64,000 nt of DNA from Thermoflavimicrobium daqui (lineage in GTDB: Bacteria > Bacillota > Bacilli > Thermoactinomycetales > Thermoactinomycetaceae), in the NCBI RefSeq assembly GCF_003313465.1, contig NZ_KZ845666.1, positions 310,001-374,000 on the forward strand, in the 5' to 3' direction. Shown here piece after piece: positions 18,223-28,229 of the stretch (position 1 is the first letter of the stretch; the number at the start of each line of letters is the position of its first letter). Under the pieces are notes generated by a model. That model saw nothing but the letters and a program-made list of their open reading frames with translations, was not told the origin of the DNA and did no database searches. The position numbers and the translations under genes are program-made.

Positions 18223-19428
18223 TTATAACTCACCAGCTTCTTGCTTAAGTACTTCTGCTTTATCCGTTTTCTCCCAAGGCAAGTCAATATCTGTTCGGCC
18301 AAAGTGACCATATGCAGCCGTTTGACGATAGATAGGACGACGTAAATCTAACTCACGAATAATACCAGCTGGACGTAGGTCAAAATGCTTCTCAACCAGC
18401 TCAACTAATTTATCTTCGGATACCTTCCCTGTACCAAAAGTATCGACACGAATCGATACTGGACGCGCTACACCAATCGCATAAGCTAGCTGCACTTCAC
18501 ACTTTTCAGCAAGTCCAGCTGCGACAATATTTTTAGCTACATAACGTGCAGCATAAGCACCTGAGCGGTCTACTTTAGTCGGATCTTTTCCAGAGAATGC
18601 TCCACCACCATGTCGTGCATAACCACCATACGTATCGACAATGATTTTCCGACCTGTAAGCCCTGCATCACCTTGTGGTCCACCAATTACAAACCGGCCT
18701 GTTGGATTAATAAAGTACTTGGTATTTTCATCCAACATCTCTTCTGGAACAATGGGTAGAATGACATGTTGACGAATATCATTTTGAATTTGCTTTAGTT
18801 CAATATGATCAGCATGTTGTGTTGAAACGACGATAGCGTCAATTCGAATAGGACGATTTCCCTCATACTCGATAGTTACCTGTGTTTTACCATCGGGACG
18901 TAGATAATCAAGTGTACCATTTACACGTACTTCATGCAGACGACGTGCCAATCGATGTGCCAAGGAAATAGGGAGTGGCATTAATTCTTCCGTTTCATTG
19001 CAGGCGAAGCCAAACATGAGACCTTGATCCCCGGCACCAATCGTTTCGATCTCCTGATCATTCATTTTACCTTCTTTTTTTTCTAAGGCTTCATCGACAC
19101 CCATCGCAATATCTGATGATTGTTCATCAATGGATGTTATCACAGCACATGTCTCTGAATCAAATCCGAATTTAGCACGGGTGTAACCAATATCCTTAAT
19201 CGTGGAACGTACAATTTTTGGAATATCGACATAGCAGTTTGTAGATATTTCTCCGGCCACTAATACCAGTCCAGTGGTTACAGAAGTTTCACACGCTACA
19301 CGTGCATTTGGATCTTTTGCTAAAATAGCATCTAAAATAGCATCCGAAATTTGGTCGCAAATTTTATCTGGATGACCAACGGTAACAGACTCTGATGTAA
19401 ACAAAGAACGTTTATGATCTAACGCCAT
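18223..19428 (-). CDS. metK: S-adenosylmethionine synthetase
   Basis: This 401-residue enzyme makes SAM from methionine and ATP. Signatures include [20 protein letters not shown] near the N terminus, [12 protein letters not shown] near 120 and [19 protein letters not shown] near 260. The length equals that of Bacillus MetK. The start is ATG at 19428, after GGGGAG with six-base spacing; a frame extending to 19461 lacks that support. It is monocistronic and divergent from the LCP gene. The leader has no S-box riboswitch like the one on metNIQ; it has a terminator-like hairpin instead. Confidence 0.97.
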   Translation of the reverse strand: MALDHKRSLFTSESVTVGHPDKICDQISDAILDAILAKDPNARVACETSVTTGLVLVAGEISTNCYVDIPKIVRSTIKDIGYTRAKFGFDSETCAVITSIDEQSSDIAMGVDEALEKKEGKMNDQEIETIGAGDQGLMFGFACNETEELMPLPISLAHRLARRLHEVRVNGTLDYLRPDGKTQVTIEYEGNRPIRIDAIVVSTQHADHIELKQIQNDIRQHVILPIVPEEMLDENTKYFINPTGRFVIGGPQGDAGLTGRKIIVDTYGGYARHGGGAFSGKDPTKVDRSGAYAARYVAKNIVAAGLAEKCEVQLAYAIGVARPVSIRVDTFGTGKVSEDKLVELVEKHFDLRPAGIIRELDLRRPIYRQTAAYGHFGRTDIDLPWEKTDKAEVLKQEAGEL

Positions 19429-19461
19429 TTGTTTCTCCCCTTTCTTACCTACCATTAACAA

Positions 19462-19506
19462 AGAAAAAGCCTTTCCAAAAGAGGAAAGACCAAATTAAAA
19501 TCCTCT
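19462..19506 (-). promoter_or_regulatory. Possible attenuator in the metK leader
   Basis: On the minus strand GTCTTTCC (19490-19483) pairs with GGAAAGGC (19476-19469), followed by TTTTTCTTT, a terminator shape 30-60 bases before the start codon. An upstream AGAGGA (19506-19501) could instead pair with TCCTCT (19485-19480), which overlaps and would break the terminator stem. The alternative pairing is only 6 bp, so a switch is a suggestion. No GGCAACC, AGAGAGG or other S-box core bases were found. Confidence 0.35.
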
Positions 19507-20068
19507 GATACAAGCTAAAAGTTATTTAGTAAGCAATGTGCTCCCTATTCACCTTTTATATCAACAATAGAATACCCTAAAGCATTTAGAAAAACAACTA
19601 TTTGCATGACTCACCACCAGATATCACCATTTCTATCTTCTTAGTAAATTAAACTATATATGATATAATATTTTTATATATATTGATGTGATATATGAAA
19701 AGTCTTTCATTCACTGCTCAAGTACTCCTAACCATCAATCTTAATTTACTCGTTTATGGCTAAAAAGGGTTGCTAACTTATCAAGTAAATATGTTTGGAA
19801 GTAAGTTCATTATCGTTGAGTGGATGAATATATCTATTGTATTAGGAAAAAATCGGCATTATATCAGTTTATTTCTGAATTGGTAAATCATTCAATCTAA
19901 TTATCTGTTATTGTCATAAAATTTTCGAGCTAAATCAGTGGAACACTTCAACCAAAGATTAAAATAAGGTTAGTTGTAATATATATACACCTCCATATAA
20001 GATATTGATTTTTTAAGTTTATAAGTACAATATATAGTTATTTTGTTTAAGATGAAGGGAGGAAAAAA
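19507..20068. other. Divergent intergenic region between metK and LCP genes
   Basis: About 560 bases, AT-rich, with no coding signal. It must hold the promoters of both genes. GGGAGG lies just before the LCP start at 20069. Confidence 0.4.
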
Positions 20069-21850
20069 ATGGGGAAAAAAAATAAAAAAAAGAAAAGAAA
20101 GCATCTATTAAAAAATTCCGCAATGAATAAGCCTAATATAGATTCTAAAGCAGATTCCAAGCCTTCTATCTCTACAACCGGAGAACTGAATGAACAAAAA
20201 GTCATTTCATCTGTAGAACACTTAACTCATACAGAATCTGAGATAGCCGTGGACGAATTAGAAGTTGACATAATCAATCATAAACAAATGGAGCCATCTC
20301 CAATTATCACAGATCTTTTAAACACAGATCAAGCAATAGACAAAAACACTGCTGAGCAAACTAAAGCAGCTAATGACGGGATGAAAAACAAAGAAGAAAC
20401 AATTGTTGAAAAGGCGGTACCAATGAACGCAAAATCAGATGAAATATTGCAAGAAGAAGAAAAAGTAAGTACGGAAAGTTTAACATTAGTTAATGAAAGT
20501 GTAAAAGATAGTTATATACCAGATAAGAAAGATACGGTAGATTCTAGTTCTGAAGAGCAATCCCAGTCCGAAAATTCCATAGCTCCAAATCAAAATCTAT
20601 CTATTGAAAAACTTAATGAAAACGCACAGGTCGAAGTCTCAGAGGAAATTCAACCGAAAGTAAAAAAAGAAGAAGAAGAGACGACTTCGCTCGATCAAAC
20701 AACAAAGCCTACCAAGAAAAAGAGAAAACGAAAGTGGGTTATCCGGTCCGTTATCGCCGTTTTACTTGTTTTTCTTACTATAGGTATTTATGCTGGAAAT
20801 CAAATTTTTGAAGCCATTGCTTTAGGTCATAACCTAATTGGCAAATCCAAGTTAAGGGAAAACGAAGTTGTCATTGATGAAACCCCATTCACAGTACTCT
20901 TACTCGGAACAGACCAACGTGGACATGAATCCAAAAATTGGCGCCCTGATGTGATTATGGTAGCAGCTGTCAATCCAAAAACAAAATCGATAAAGCTAAT
21001 CAGCCTACCTCGTGACTTAAAAGTACGAATCTCAACCGGTGAAGTTAGTAAGTTAAATCACTCCTCACATATGGGCTATAAGCATAATTTAGACCCAGTA
21101 CAAACCATTCGCGAAACCATCGAAAATTTCTTAAATGTCCCCATCGATTACTATGCTAAAATCAACTTTCAAGGATTTACCGATGTAGTAGATGCATTGG
21201 GCGGCGTAGATGTGGATGTAAAAAAACCTTTCTCTCAGGAGATGATCGGTGGTAAATGGGCTCATTTTAAACCAGGACCTACTCATCTAGACGGAGCACA
21301 TGCCTTAGCATATGTACGAATGAGAAAACAAGATCCACTTGGTGATATGGCACGCAACGAACGACAACGTGAAGTGATTATGAAATTAATGGACAAGCTG
21401 GTTAGTGCCGATGCTCTGTTACAGTTTAATGATGTGGTAAAAGCAGTAGGAGCGAACTTTAGTCACAACTTTAGTACAGGGGATATTCCATCCTTAGCGA
21501 AAATCTATCAAATGTCGAAAGGAAATATTCAACGTTATCAATTTCGTTCCGAGGGAACTTGGATTAACGGCGGTTGGTATGAATTATGGTCCAATAGAGA
21601 AAGGGAAGAAGTTAGTTTTATCTTACAAAAACAATTAGACTATAAAGCTACTAAATCGCTAGAACCATCACCTCTCTCGGATTGGGAAGAAAAATTTGCT
21701 GCCATGCATGATAATGATCCAGAAAGCGTTTATCAAGATAATAAAGAGATCGAAAAAGACCTAAAACTCAACAAGGATCATATGACTCCTGATCAATCCA
21801 ATTTAGATGGCAATGTAAAACAAAATGAAATATCTCAAACAGAAGAATAA
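20069..21850 (+). CDS. LCP-family (LytR-CpsA-Psr) cell wall ligase with long charged tail
   Basis: LCP enzymes move wall teichoic acids or capsular glycans from undecaprenyl phosphate to peptidoglycan. This 593-residue version has an unusual 220-residue cytoplasmic N-terminal region, lysine-rich at first (KKNKKKKRKHLLK) and then acidic and low in complexity. A basic stop (KKKRKRK) and one transmembrane helix (about 224-245) follow. The LCP domain begins near 273 with TPFTVLLLGTDQRG and has the key arginines in DVIMVAA..., ISLPRDLKVRI and YVRMRKQD..GDMARNERQ. The tail after residue 540 is also acidic. GGGAGG precedes the start. A second, compact LCP protein is at 38942-39907. Confidence 0.9.
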   Translation: MGKKNKKKKRKHLLKNSAMNKPNIDSKADSKPSISTTGELNEQKVISSVEHLTHTESEIAVDELEVDIINHKQMEPSPIITDLLNTDQAIDKNTAEQTKAANDGMKNKEETIVEKAVPMNAKSDEILQEEEKVSTESLTLVNESVKDSYIPDKKDTVDSSSEEQSQSENSIAPNQNLSIEKLNENAQVEVSEEIQPKVKKEEEETTSLDQTTKPTKKKRKRKWVIRSVIAVLLVFLTIGIYAGNQIFEAIALGHNLIGKSKLRENEVVIDETPFTVLLLGTDQRGHESKNWRPDVIMVAAVNPKTKSIKLISLPRDLKVRISTGEVSKLNHSSHMGYKHNLDPVQTIRETIENFLNVPIDYYAKINFQGFTDVVDALGGVDVDVKKPFSQEMIGGKWAHFKPGPTHLDGAHALAYVRMRKQDPLGDMARNERQREVIMKLMDKLVSADALLQFNDVVKAVGANFSHNFSTGDIPSLAKIYQMSKGNIQRYQFRSEGTWINGGWYELWSNREREEVSFILQKQLDYKATKSLEPSPLSDWEEKFAAMHDNDPESVYQDNKEIEKDLKLNKDHMTPDQSNLDGNVKQNEISQTEE

Positions 21851-21884
21851 GGAAAGGCTACCTAGCCTTTCCTTATTCTTTTAT
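21849..21884 (+). terminator. Rho-independent terminator of the LCP gene
   Basis: AAGGAAAGGCT (21849-21859) pairs with AGCCTTTCCTT (21864-21874), followed by ATTCTTTT. The next gene begins 38 bases after the stem, so it may be read through or have a separate start. Confidence 0.8.
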
Positions 21885-21912
21885 AATGACAATAGAAGAG
21901 GGTGGAAATTCT

Positions 21913-22551
21913 ATGTCACAGTCATCTTATTTAACCATTGGTGATTATGGTGAAACTGAGATCATTATCCAAAAGTCCCGCTTTATCTGTCGGGCTAAGC
22001 ATGTAAAATCGGAAGAAGAAGCAACCCACTTTGTTGGAGAAATCGCCAAAAAACATTGGGATGCCACACATAATTGCTATGCTTATATGATTACAGATAC
22101 CAAACAAAAATCTTCAGATGATGGAGAGCCAGCCGGAACAGCTGGTAGACCCATTTTAGAAGTAATTCATGCGAAAGACTTATTATATACAGCCATTGTA
22201 GTCACTCGTTACTTTGGAGGAATTAAGCTAGGAGCCGGTGGGTTAGTTCGTGCTTATAGCCAAGGGGCTTCCGCTGCTATTTCTGCAGCCGGCATGGTAA
22301 AACGCCTACTCCATCAAGCTGTTACTTTATCTTTTGACTATCATTTTATGGGTAAAATGGAGTATGAACTACGCCAAACTGGATATATGTTAGACACACC
22401 ACAATTTACTGATCATATTTGTTGGACTGTTTGGGTTCCGGCTGGCGAAGAAAATAAATTGACTGAACAAGTAACGAATTGGACGAATGGACAAGCACGT
22501 ATTAAATATGAGGCAACTGAATACCGTGATGTACCGATCATAGCACCTTAA
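21913..22551 (+). CDS. yvyE: YigZ/IMPACT family protein (YvyE-like)
   Basis: This 212-residue protein has the UPF0029/IMPACT N-terminal domain (about 10-120, with KSRFICRAKHV, THNCYAY, SSDDGEPAGTAGRPIL and VTRYFGGIKLGAGGLVRAY) and a C-terminal DUF1949-like ferredoxin-fold domain. Homologues are linked to translation regulation or act as a proline peptidase-like protein; the exact role is unsettled. The start at 21913 follows GAGGGTGG; an upstream ATG at 21886 has no such site. In Bacillus the homologue lies between degU and comFA; here it is some kilobases away, beside an LCP gene. Its TAA overlaps the stop of the convergent histidine kinase gene. Confidence 0.9.
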   Translation: MSQSSYLTIGDYGETEIIIQKSRFICRAKHVKSEEEATHFVGEIAKKHWDATHNCYAYMITDTKQKSSDDGEPAGTAGRPILEVIHAKDLLYTAIVVTRYFGGIKLGAGGLVRAYSQGASAAISAAGMVKRLLHQAVTLSFDYHFMGKMEYELRQTGYMLDTPQFTDHICWTVWVPAGEENKLTEQVTNWTNGQARIKYEATEYRDVPIIAP

Positions 22552-22566
22552 TGGTGCTCTTTTTCT
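22543..22566. terminator. Terminator at a convergent gene junction
   Basis: AGCACC pairs with GGTGCT around a TTAAT loop that contains both stop codons, followed on the plus strand by CTTTTTCTTTT. It serves mainly the yvyE-like gene. Confidence 0.7.
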
Positions 22567-23969
22567 TTTAAAATAGGTAAAACACCCGTGAAGACAGCTC
22601 CTCCCTCTTCATCATTATAGGCTCTTAAATCGCCTCCATGAGACACAAAAACTCGCTTCGCAATCGTAAGTCCCAGTCCAGCTCCACCTGTTTTACGATT
22701 TCTCGATTTTTCTCCACGATAAAGTGGTGTAAATAGTTTAGGAATCTCCTTGGGATCAAGTCCTTTGCCAGTATTATGTATCCGAATAAAAGCAACATGT
22801 TTCTTGATATGAACACCGAGTTTAATTCGGCCACCTTTAGGAGTATGCTGCTGAGCATTATGTAGCAAATTATGCAACGCCCGAATGAGCCAAGTCGTAT
22901 CTCCATTGATCCAGATCGTTTGCTTAGGATACTCTTCGATTAATTCGATTTCCTTCTGCTCGCTAGCAAAATGAAAGTCCTCTACACTTCGCTTAAGTAT
23001 TGGCAATAATTCGATCCGATTCCATTCTGGCTTTTGCTCCAATAAGTCTAACTTCGTAAATAAGAACAGGTCAGAAATAAGCTGACCAAGTAGATCTGCT
23101 TTCTCTCGACAAATCGTTACATACTTTTCTAATCGCTCTGGGGTATGGGCAATTCCTGTTTGAATCCCTTCCAAATATCCGCGAATCGAAAAAAGTGGAG
23201 TACGTAAATCATGGATAATCGAAGAAATAAATAGTTTCCGCTCTTCTTCCATCTTCGCTTGCTGCTGAATCGAGTGAGTTAAGTCATTTCTCATCACATG
23301 AAAAGCTTGAATCACTTCGTTGATTTCTTTCACTCGTGTTCGTTTCAACTCAAAATCAAACTGTCGTTTCCCAATCCCTCTCGCTGCATCTCCAAGTTTT
23401 TGCAATGGGATAATTAGAGCACGATGGGTGAAGAAAGCAGCTATCGAAAAGCAGAAGATCATCAGGATTCCCCAAGAAAGAAGAGATAGTTCCTCTCGCT
23501 CATCAAAAAAAAGATCTTTTTCAGAAGAAACAAATTGATAATAGCCGTCTAATTGATACAGATGAAGAGTTCCTTTCACTTTTCCATCTTGCCAAATGTA
23601 ATATTCTTCAGAAGTTCCTTTTGATACTCGATACTTCCCTGTTGTATAGGTATCTTTATAGTTAAGGGTAGAAAAAATGGTTCGTCCTTTTTCATCAAGC
23701 AGACGGACTGCCAATTGATGCTTTTGTAACTCGGGAATCAATTTTTTACGCCAATTTGGATCATTCCACGATGGATATTGCCTAATTAGTCGTTGATCAA
23801 TCCAATCCTCCATATTGAAAAATTCCGTTGACTGAATGATCTGCTGATCAAATGCGTCCGATATTTGCCTCAAACTTACTATCGGAAATATGACACAAGC
23901 AACTAAAATTAAAATTAACCATTTCTTCGTTGATAAAGAAAACTCTATCCTCCTCGTGGTCCATTCCAT
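22548..23969 (-). CDS. Sensor histidine kinase
   Basis: This 473-residue kinase has transmembrane helices at about 16-34 and 162-181 flanking a 125-residue extracytoplasmic sensor region. A HAMP domain follows (about 182-235), then the HisKA dimerisation domain with H-box SSIIHDLRTPLFSIRG (His253), and a HATPase domain with N-box HNLLHNAQQHTP, G1 GKGLDP and G2 GGAGLGLTIAKRV. It overlaps the response regulator gene upstream by 25 bases, so the pair is cotranscribed. The divergent ABC transporter next door is the likely target. The signal is unknown; no bacitracin-type short sensor is present. Confidence 0.92.
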   Translation of the reverse strand: MEWTTRRIEFSLSTKKWLILILVACVIFPIVSLRQISDAFDQQIIQSTEFFNMEDWIDQRLIRQYPSWNDPNWRKKLIPELQKHQLAVRLLDEKGRTIFSTLNYKDTYTTGKYRVSKGTSEEYYIWQDGKVKGTLHLYQLDGYYQFVSSEKDLFFDEREELSLLSWGILMIFCFSIAAFFTHRALIIPLQKLGDAARGIGKRQFDFELKRTRVKEINEVIQAFHVMRNDLTHSIQQQAKMEEERKLFISSIIHDLRTPLFSIRGYLEGIQTGIAHTPERLEKYVTICREKADLLGQLISDLFLFTKLDLLEQKPEWNRIELLPILKRSVEDFHFASEQKEIELIEEYPKQTIWINGDTTWLIRALHNLLHNAQQHTPKGGRIKLGVHIKKHVAFIRIHNTGKGLDPKEIPKLFTPLYRGEKSRNRKTGGAGLGLTIAKRVFVSHGGDLRAYNDEEGGAVFTGVLPILKEKEHH

Positions 23970-24640
23970 TTATACCCCATCCCCCAAATTGTTTGAATAT
24001 ATTCCGGATCAGCCGGATTTTTCTCGATCTTATTACGAATCCGCGCAATATAAACACGTACGGTATGATGATCCGAATATACATCTCCCCATACTTGCTC
24101 TAGTAATTGATCATAGGTAAACACTTGCTGAGGATGTTGTAATAAGAAGGTTAACAAGGCGTATTCCTTCGCAGTAAACGGGACTTGTTCCCCCCGAATC
24201 CATACGTCATGAGCTTGTACATCTACTTCAATCTCTCCACTTGTTAGACGTGGTATCTTTTGTCGCTTTAGCTCCCCTTTGGTTCGCCGTAAGACTGCTT
24301 TAATCCGTGCCACTACCTCCCCAGGTGTGGCTGTTTTCACAATATAATCATCCGCTCCTAGACTTAATCCCCGAATCTTATCCGTGTCATGTTCACGTGC
24401 ACTTAGAAAGAGGATGGGAAGATCACTTTCTTCACGAATTTGTCGACACAAAGAAAAGCCTGATTCACCCGGCATCATAATATCGAGAAGCATACAGTCA
24501 ACCGAATGTCTATCTAAAAGCGATTTTGCCTGTATGGCATCCTCAGCCAGTAAAACAGTATAACCTTCTACTTCTAGGAAGTCTCGCATCAGTTCTACAA
24601 TTTCTCTTTCATCATCCACAATTAGAATGGTTTCACTCAT
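23945..24640 (-). CDS. OmpR/PhoB family response regulator
   Basis: This 231-residue regulator has a receiver domain (about 1-120: ILIVDDEREI, phospho-aspartate in MLLDIMMPGESG, lysine in DDYIVKTATPGE) and a winged-helix DNA-binding domain (about 135-231, with FTAKEYALLTFLLQHPQQVF and VYIARIRNKIEKNP). The start is ATG at 24640, after GAGGGG; a longer frame to 24703 lacks a ribosome site. It comes first in the operon with the kinase. The 177-base gap to the divergent ABC genes probably holds its binding site. Confidence 0.93.
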   Translation of the reverse strand: MSETILIVDDEREIVELMRDFLEVEGYTVLLAEDAIQAKSLLDRHSVDCMLLDIMMPGESGFSLCRQIREESDLPILFLSAREHDTDKIRGLSLGADDYIVKTATPGEVVARIKAVLRRTKGELKRQKIPRLTSGEIEVDVQAHDVWIRGEQVPFTAKEYALLTFLLQHPQQVFTYDQLLEQVWGDVYSDHHTVRVYIARIRNKIEKNPADPEYIQTIWGMGYKWNGPRGG

Positions 24641-24817
24641 GGCAAACCCCTCAACTTTATGATTTTTCCCTATATATAACTCTAGCAAAAAGAAATAACC
24701 CAATAAAAATCATTACTACTATTTAATAAAGAATTGATACTTTATTGAGATTTTGCTCATAGGCTATTGAACTTTATCCTCTACCATTAAAAACAGTCAA
24801 CGAAAGGGTGTGAGGAA

Positions 24818-25576
24818 ATGAATGCGGTAATCCAAACCATTTCATTAAATAAAACCTATGGTAAAGGTATCAATCAGTTTCATGCACTAAAAGATATTCA
24901 ACTATCCATCTATGAAGGTGAATTTGTAGCCATTATGGGAACCAGTGGTTCTGGAAAATCAACGTTACTTCATCTTTTGTCTGGACTGGATCAACCAACT
25001 ACTGGTGAAGTTCTTTTTAATGGGAAGGCACTACATCGATTAAATGATAGTCAATTAACAGAGCTTCGTCGTGATCAAATCGGTTTTATCTTTCAATTTT
25101 TTCATCTCATTCCTGTTTTATCAGCTGAAGAAAATGTAACTTTACCTGCTATGCTAGCTGGGAAAACCAATCAACAACTCACCGTCAAAGCAAGACAACT
25201 ACTCCAATTTATGGGGATTGGTCAGTTAGCGAAATCCCTACCATCACAAATGTCTGGAGGTCAACAACAACGTGTCGCTATCGCGCGATCCCTCATCAAT
25301 GATCCGAAATTAATTCTCGCAGATGAACCAACAGGTAGCTTGGACTCTAAAACCAGCAAAGAGATTTTAACGATTTTACAGCGCTTTTGTGCAGAAAGAA
25401 ATCATTCATTGGCCATGGTAACTCATGATCCACATGTAGCTGCGTATGCCGATCGAGTCATTTTTCTCCAAGATGGTCGAATCGTTTATGAACACACCTT
25501 TACTTCTGATCATCCACAAGCCAATGCTTCCTTTTTAATGAAGGTAGTTGAGGAGATCGGGGGTTCGATCTCATGA
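24818..25576 (+). CDS. ABC transporter ATP-binding protein (MacB/LolD/BceA type)
   Basis: This 252-residue ATPase has Walker [17 protein letters not shown] (about 41-56), the Q-loop [18 protein letters not shown] typical of the MacB/LolD/BceA group, signature [16 protein letters not shown], Walker [14 protein letters not shown] and a switch His in MVTHDPHVA. It works with the FtsX-type permease encoded next; the two genes overlap by four bases. Members export peptides or lipoproteins, or sense cell-wall antibiotics. The adjacent two-component system points to induction by an envelope signal. Confidence 0.92.
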   Translation: MNAVIQTISLNKTYGKGINQFHALKDIQLSIYEGEFVAIMGTSGSGKSTLLHLLSGLDQPTTGEVLFNGKALHRLNDSQLTELRRDQIGFIFQFFHLIPVLSAEENVTLPAMLAGKTNQQLTVKARQLLQFMGIGQLAKSLPSQMSGGQQQRVAIARSLINDPKLILADEPTGSLDSKTSKEILTILQRFCAERNHSLAMVTHDPHVAAYADRVIFLQDGRIVYEHTFTSDHPQANASFLMKVVEEIGGSIS

Positions 25577-28155
25577 GGCAGTTAGTTTGGCGTTTTTTTT
25601 ATGGATATAAAAAAAGAACGGGCTTTGCTATCCTTGGTGTTGCCTTAGCCATGATTATTTTAGTCATTTCACAAATTTTACTCGCTACCCTTGAACAGGC
25701 AAGTGAATTAGGAATCAAACAAAAGTATGGTAATTATGATCTAATGGTCGGGTACCAAAAGACGAAGCAATTCTTATCTGAGAGCGATATTGCAAAGATT
25801 AAGAGAATACCCCAAGTGAAAGAGATAGCTCCTTTCTACTATCCTTATATCGATGAGAATCCTATTTTTTTCGATGGCTCACCTATCCCTTTTATCTATA
25901 TTGGAGTTAACAACAACCCATTAGCTAAAGAAATGGATTTAATAAAAAGAATCAAGCAGGGACAACTACCAAGAGCAGGCGAAGTAGTCTTATCCCTTCC
26001 TTATATGAAGAAGAAGGGATTACGTATAGGGGATTCAGTCAAGATACCCTTTGCAAGTCAGAAAAAGAAGAGACTAACTATCTCAGGTATTTTACATGTT
26101 ACAGATGTCAATATTGCGCTATTTGATCTAGCATGGCTACAAGAAACCACCGCTAAACAAGGGCGTATAACCATGATGTTAGTTCAACTAACTGATTTAA
26201 AAAGTAAGGCTGCTGTTATTGAACAAATCCGTAACCAATTCCCTCGGATCCATATCGACAAACGAGATCTGATTGATAAAGAACGAGAAAACCTAGGCGG
26301 CTTAAAACCTGTCGTCTATGGGCTTAATGTTACCATTCTTATCGGCAGTGCACTTCTTATGATCACGATCTTACAAATGTCTCTTCACGAACGCAAAAAG
26401 GAATTAGCTACGATTCGCTTACTTGGCGGGAAGAAAAATCAATTGTTTCGCTTAGTCATTCATGAAGCGATTTTGGTGAGTACCTCAGGGAGTCTTCTTG
26501 GTCTAGGGGGTGGAGTCGGTCTTTCATTTTTACTTCAACAATCGCTAATGAAATGGATGGCTCTCCCTATAGTACCCATTGTAATCCCATGGACACTTAT
26601 TCTTTTATCATTAATGGGGGGGATTCTCTTCATCACACTGGCATCACTGATCCCAGCTTACCGAAGTAGTCAAGTGCCACCTATGGTCGCTTTTCGGCAA
26701 GCTGCACCACAATCTCAAAAGCAGAAGCCAGTGATTAAGTGGGTCTCCCTGCTTTGTATCATTAGTTCAGTCACATTAACAATCTGGAACCTAATGCGTA
26801 CGCCAAGTCAAACGATTTATTTAGTTAGTGGTCTTCTATTTACAATAGGGGTCTTTCTCGCAGTTTCTTGGATTCTTCCCTTATTGGTACGAGGAATTAG
26901 CTGGGTATTCCAATTAGTTCAATCCTCTGATCGCATTCTGTCCAGCCGAAATACGTTACGGCAGCTTCATCGTAGTACTCAACTTGCGAGTGTTCTGATG
27001 TTAGCCATCATTATCGGAAACGTTGGCTTAAGTATTCTTTATCTGTTAAAAGATGAACAAGAAAAGCAGCTCTCAGAAATATATCCGATGGAATATATTT
27101 TGGATGCCAATACTTCACATAGCGAAGCCGGATTTTCCGAACAGATTTATGACTCGATTGCTAAACTGCCTCATATGAAAGCATTCCCTTTATACAATCG
27201 TGGTCATTTTTCTACACAAAATCTAGACATCAAAAAAATCAAGAAAGAGAAACTATCCCTTTTTCCTGAGAATGGTAGCTATCAAACACTGGTTAGCTTA
27301 ATCGGATCGGACCTAGAAACTATTTATAAACAGTTACCTTTTCGTATTATATCTGGACAGATTAATTCATCTGCTCTAAAACAAAATGGTGTCGTGATTA
27401 CGAAAACATTTTCCGAACTGACAGGTTATAAGCTAGGGGATCCAATAGCTCTAAAAGAAGATACACAGCTCAAATGGGGAGACGGTCCTCCTAAACGAAT
27501 CACTCTAAAAATAGTCGGGATTATCGATCCATATCCTTTTGCGCCCAAAGACGACCTTCTACTCATTACCCATACGGACATCACTAAGAAAATCTTCGGA
27601 ATCTCTACGATTGACAAAATTTACTTTGATGTAACTAAATCATCGGCTAAAAAAGAGATCGAAAAACAAATCAATCAAAAACTTAAAGATCCTTCTTTAT
27701 CCAAAGCAATTCTAACGAGCCGAACGGAGGAATTTGGCAAGTTTATTGAGCAATATAAGCAGCGGTTATGGCTTTTAGGGGCCGCTGTATCACTGATTGC
27801 GCTATTTTCTCTTTTAGGTCTACTTAATAATACAGCCAGTAGCTTACAAGAACGACGAGCTGAATTTGCAGTGTTGAGAGCCTTAGGGGGGAAACGTAGG
27901 CAGGTCTTGCGACTCATCCTGTGGGAAGGTATCTTAGTTACCACTGCCGGAGGATTCCTCGGAATGATTGTCAGTATCTTCTTAGGAGCTCATCTCATCG
28001 CTGCCTTAGACAAAACGTTATGGGATTTCCCAATAACAGGAAGCCTTTATTGCCTTGCTTTTAGCCCGATTATCGGTCTAATCGCAAATTTTATACCTGC
28101 TTTTTCAACAGTAAATGGAAAAATTAGCAGGAATCTGACAACTGATGCAGAATAA
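25573..28155 (+). CDS. FtsX-type ABC transporter permease
   Basis: This 860-residue protein has an N-terminal transmembrane helix (about 14-38) and a large extracytoplasmic region (about 40-245). A group of three helices with the FtsX core (about 250-370) comes next, then a connecting membrane segment (about 390-440). A second extracytoplasmic region (about 490-725) and a final three-helix FtsX core (about 735-850) follow. Each core begins with an ERR/ERKxELATIRLLG or AEFAVLRALGG motif that contacts the ATPase. This duplicated 8-to-10-helix layout fits exporters of the YknZ/BceB-like and salX-type groups rather than importers. Substrate unknown. It ends at a strong bidirectional terminator. 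Confidence 0.9.
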   Translation: MRQLVWRFFYGYKKRTGFAILGVALAMIILVISQILLATLEQASELGIKQKYGNYDLMVGYQKTKQFLSESDIAKIKRIPQVKEIAPFYYPYIDENPIFFDGSPIPFIYIGVNNNPLAKEMDLIKRIKQGQLPRAGEVVLSLPYMKKKGLRIGDSVKIPFASQKKKRLTISGILHVTDVNIALFDLAWLQETTAKQGRITMMLVQLTDLKSKAAVIEQIRNQFPRIHIDKRDLIDKERENLGGLKPVVYGLNVTILIGSALLMITILQMSLHERKKELATIRLLGGKKNQLFRLVIHEAILVSTSGSLLGLGGGVGLSFLLQQSLMKWMALPIVPIVIPWTLILLSLMGGILFITLASLIPAYRSSQVPPMVAFRQAAPQSQKQKPVIKWVSLLCIISSVTLTIWNLMRTPSQTIYLVSGLLFTIGVFLAVSWILPLLVRGISWVFQLVQSSDRILSSRNTLRQLHRSTQLASVLMLAIIIGNVGLSILYLLKDEQEKQLSEIYPMEYILDANTSHSEAGFSEQIYDSIAKLPHMKAFPLYNRGHFSTQNLDIKKIKKEKLSLFPENGSYQTLVSLIGSDLETIYKQLPFRIISGQINSSALKQNGVVITKTFSELTGYKLGDPIALKEDTQLKWGDGPPKRITLKIVGIIDPYPFAPKDDLLLITHTDITKKIFGISTIDKIYFDVTKSSAKKEIEKQINQKLKDPSLSKAILTSRTEEFGKFIEQYKQRLWLLGAAVSLIALFSLLGLLNNTASSLQERRAEFAVLRALGGKRRQVLRLILWEGILVTTAGGFLGMIVSIFLGAHLIAALDKTLWDFPITGSLYCLAFSPIIGLIANFIPAFSTVNGKISRNLTTDAE

Positions 28156-28179
28156 TGTATTATACCAGCTCTTATCGTC

Positions 28180-28223
28180 AAGACCAATACCCCATGTACT
28201 TTATGTACTGGGGTATTGGTCTT
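28180..28223. terminator. Bidirectional terminator
   Basis: AAGACCAATACCCCA (28180-28194) pairs with TGGGGTATTGGTCTT (28209-28223), with an inner GTAC/GTAC pairing. It lies between the convergent permease and murP genes. Confidence 0.9.
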
Positions 28224-28229
28224 TTATCA

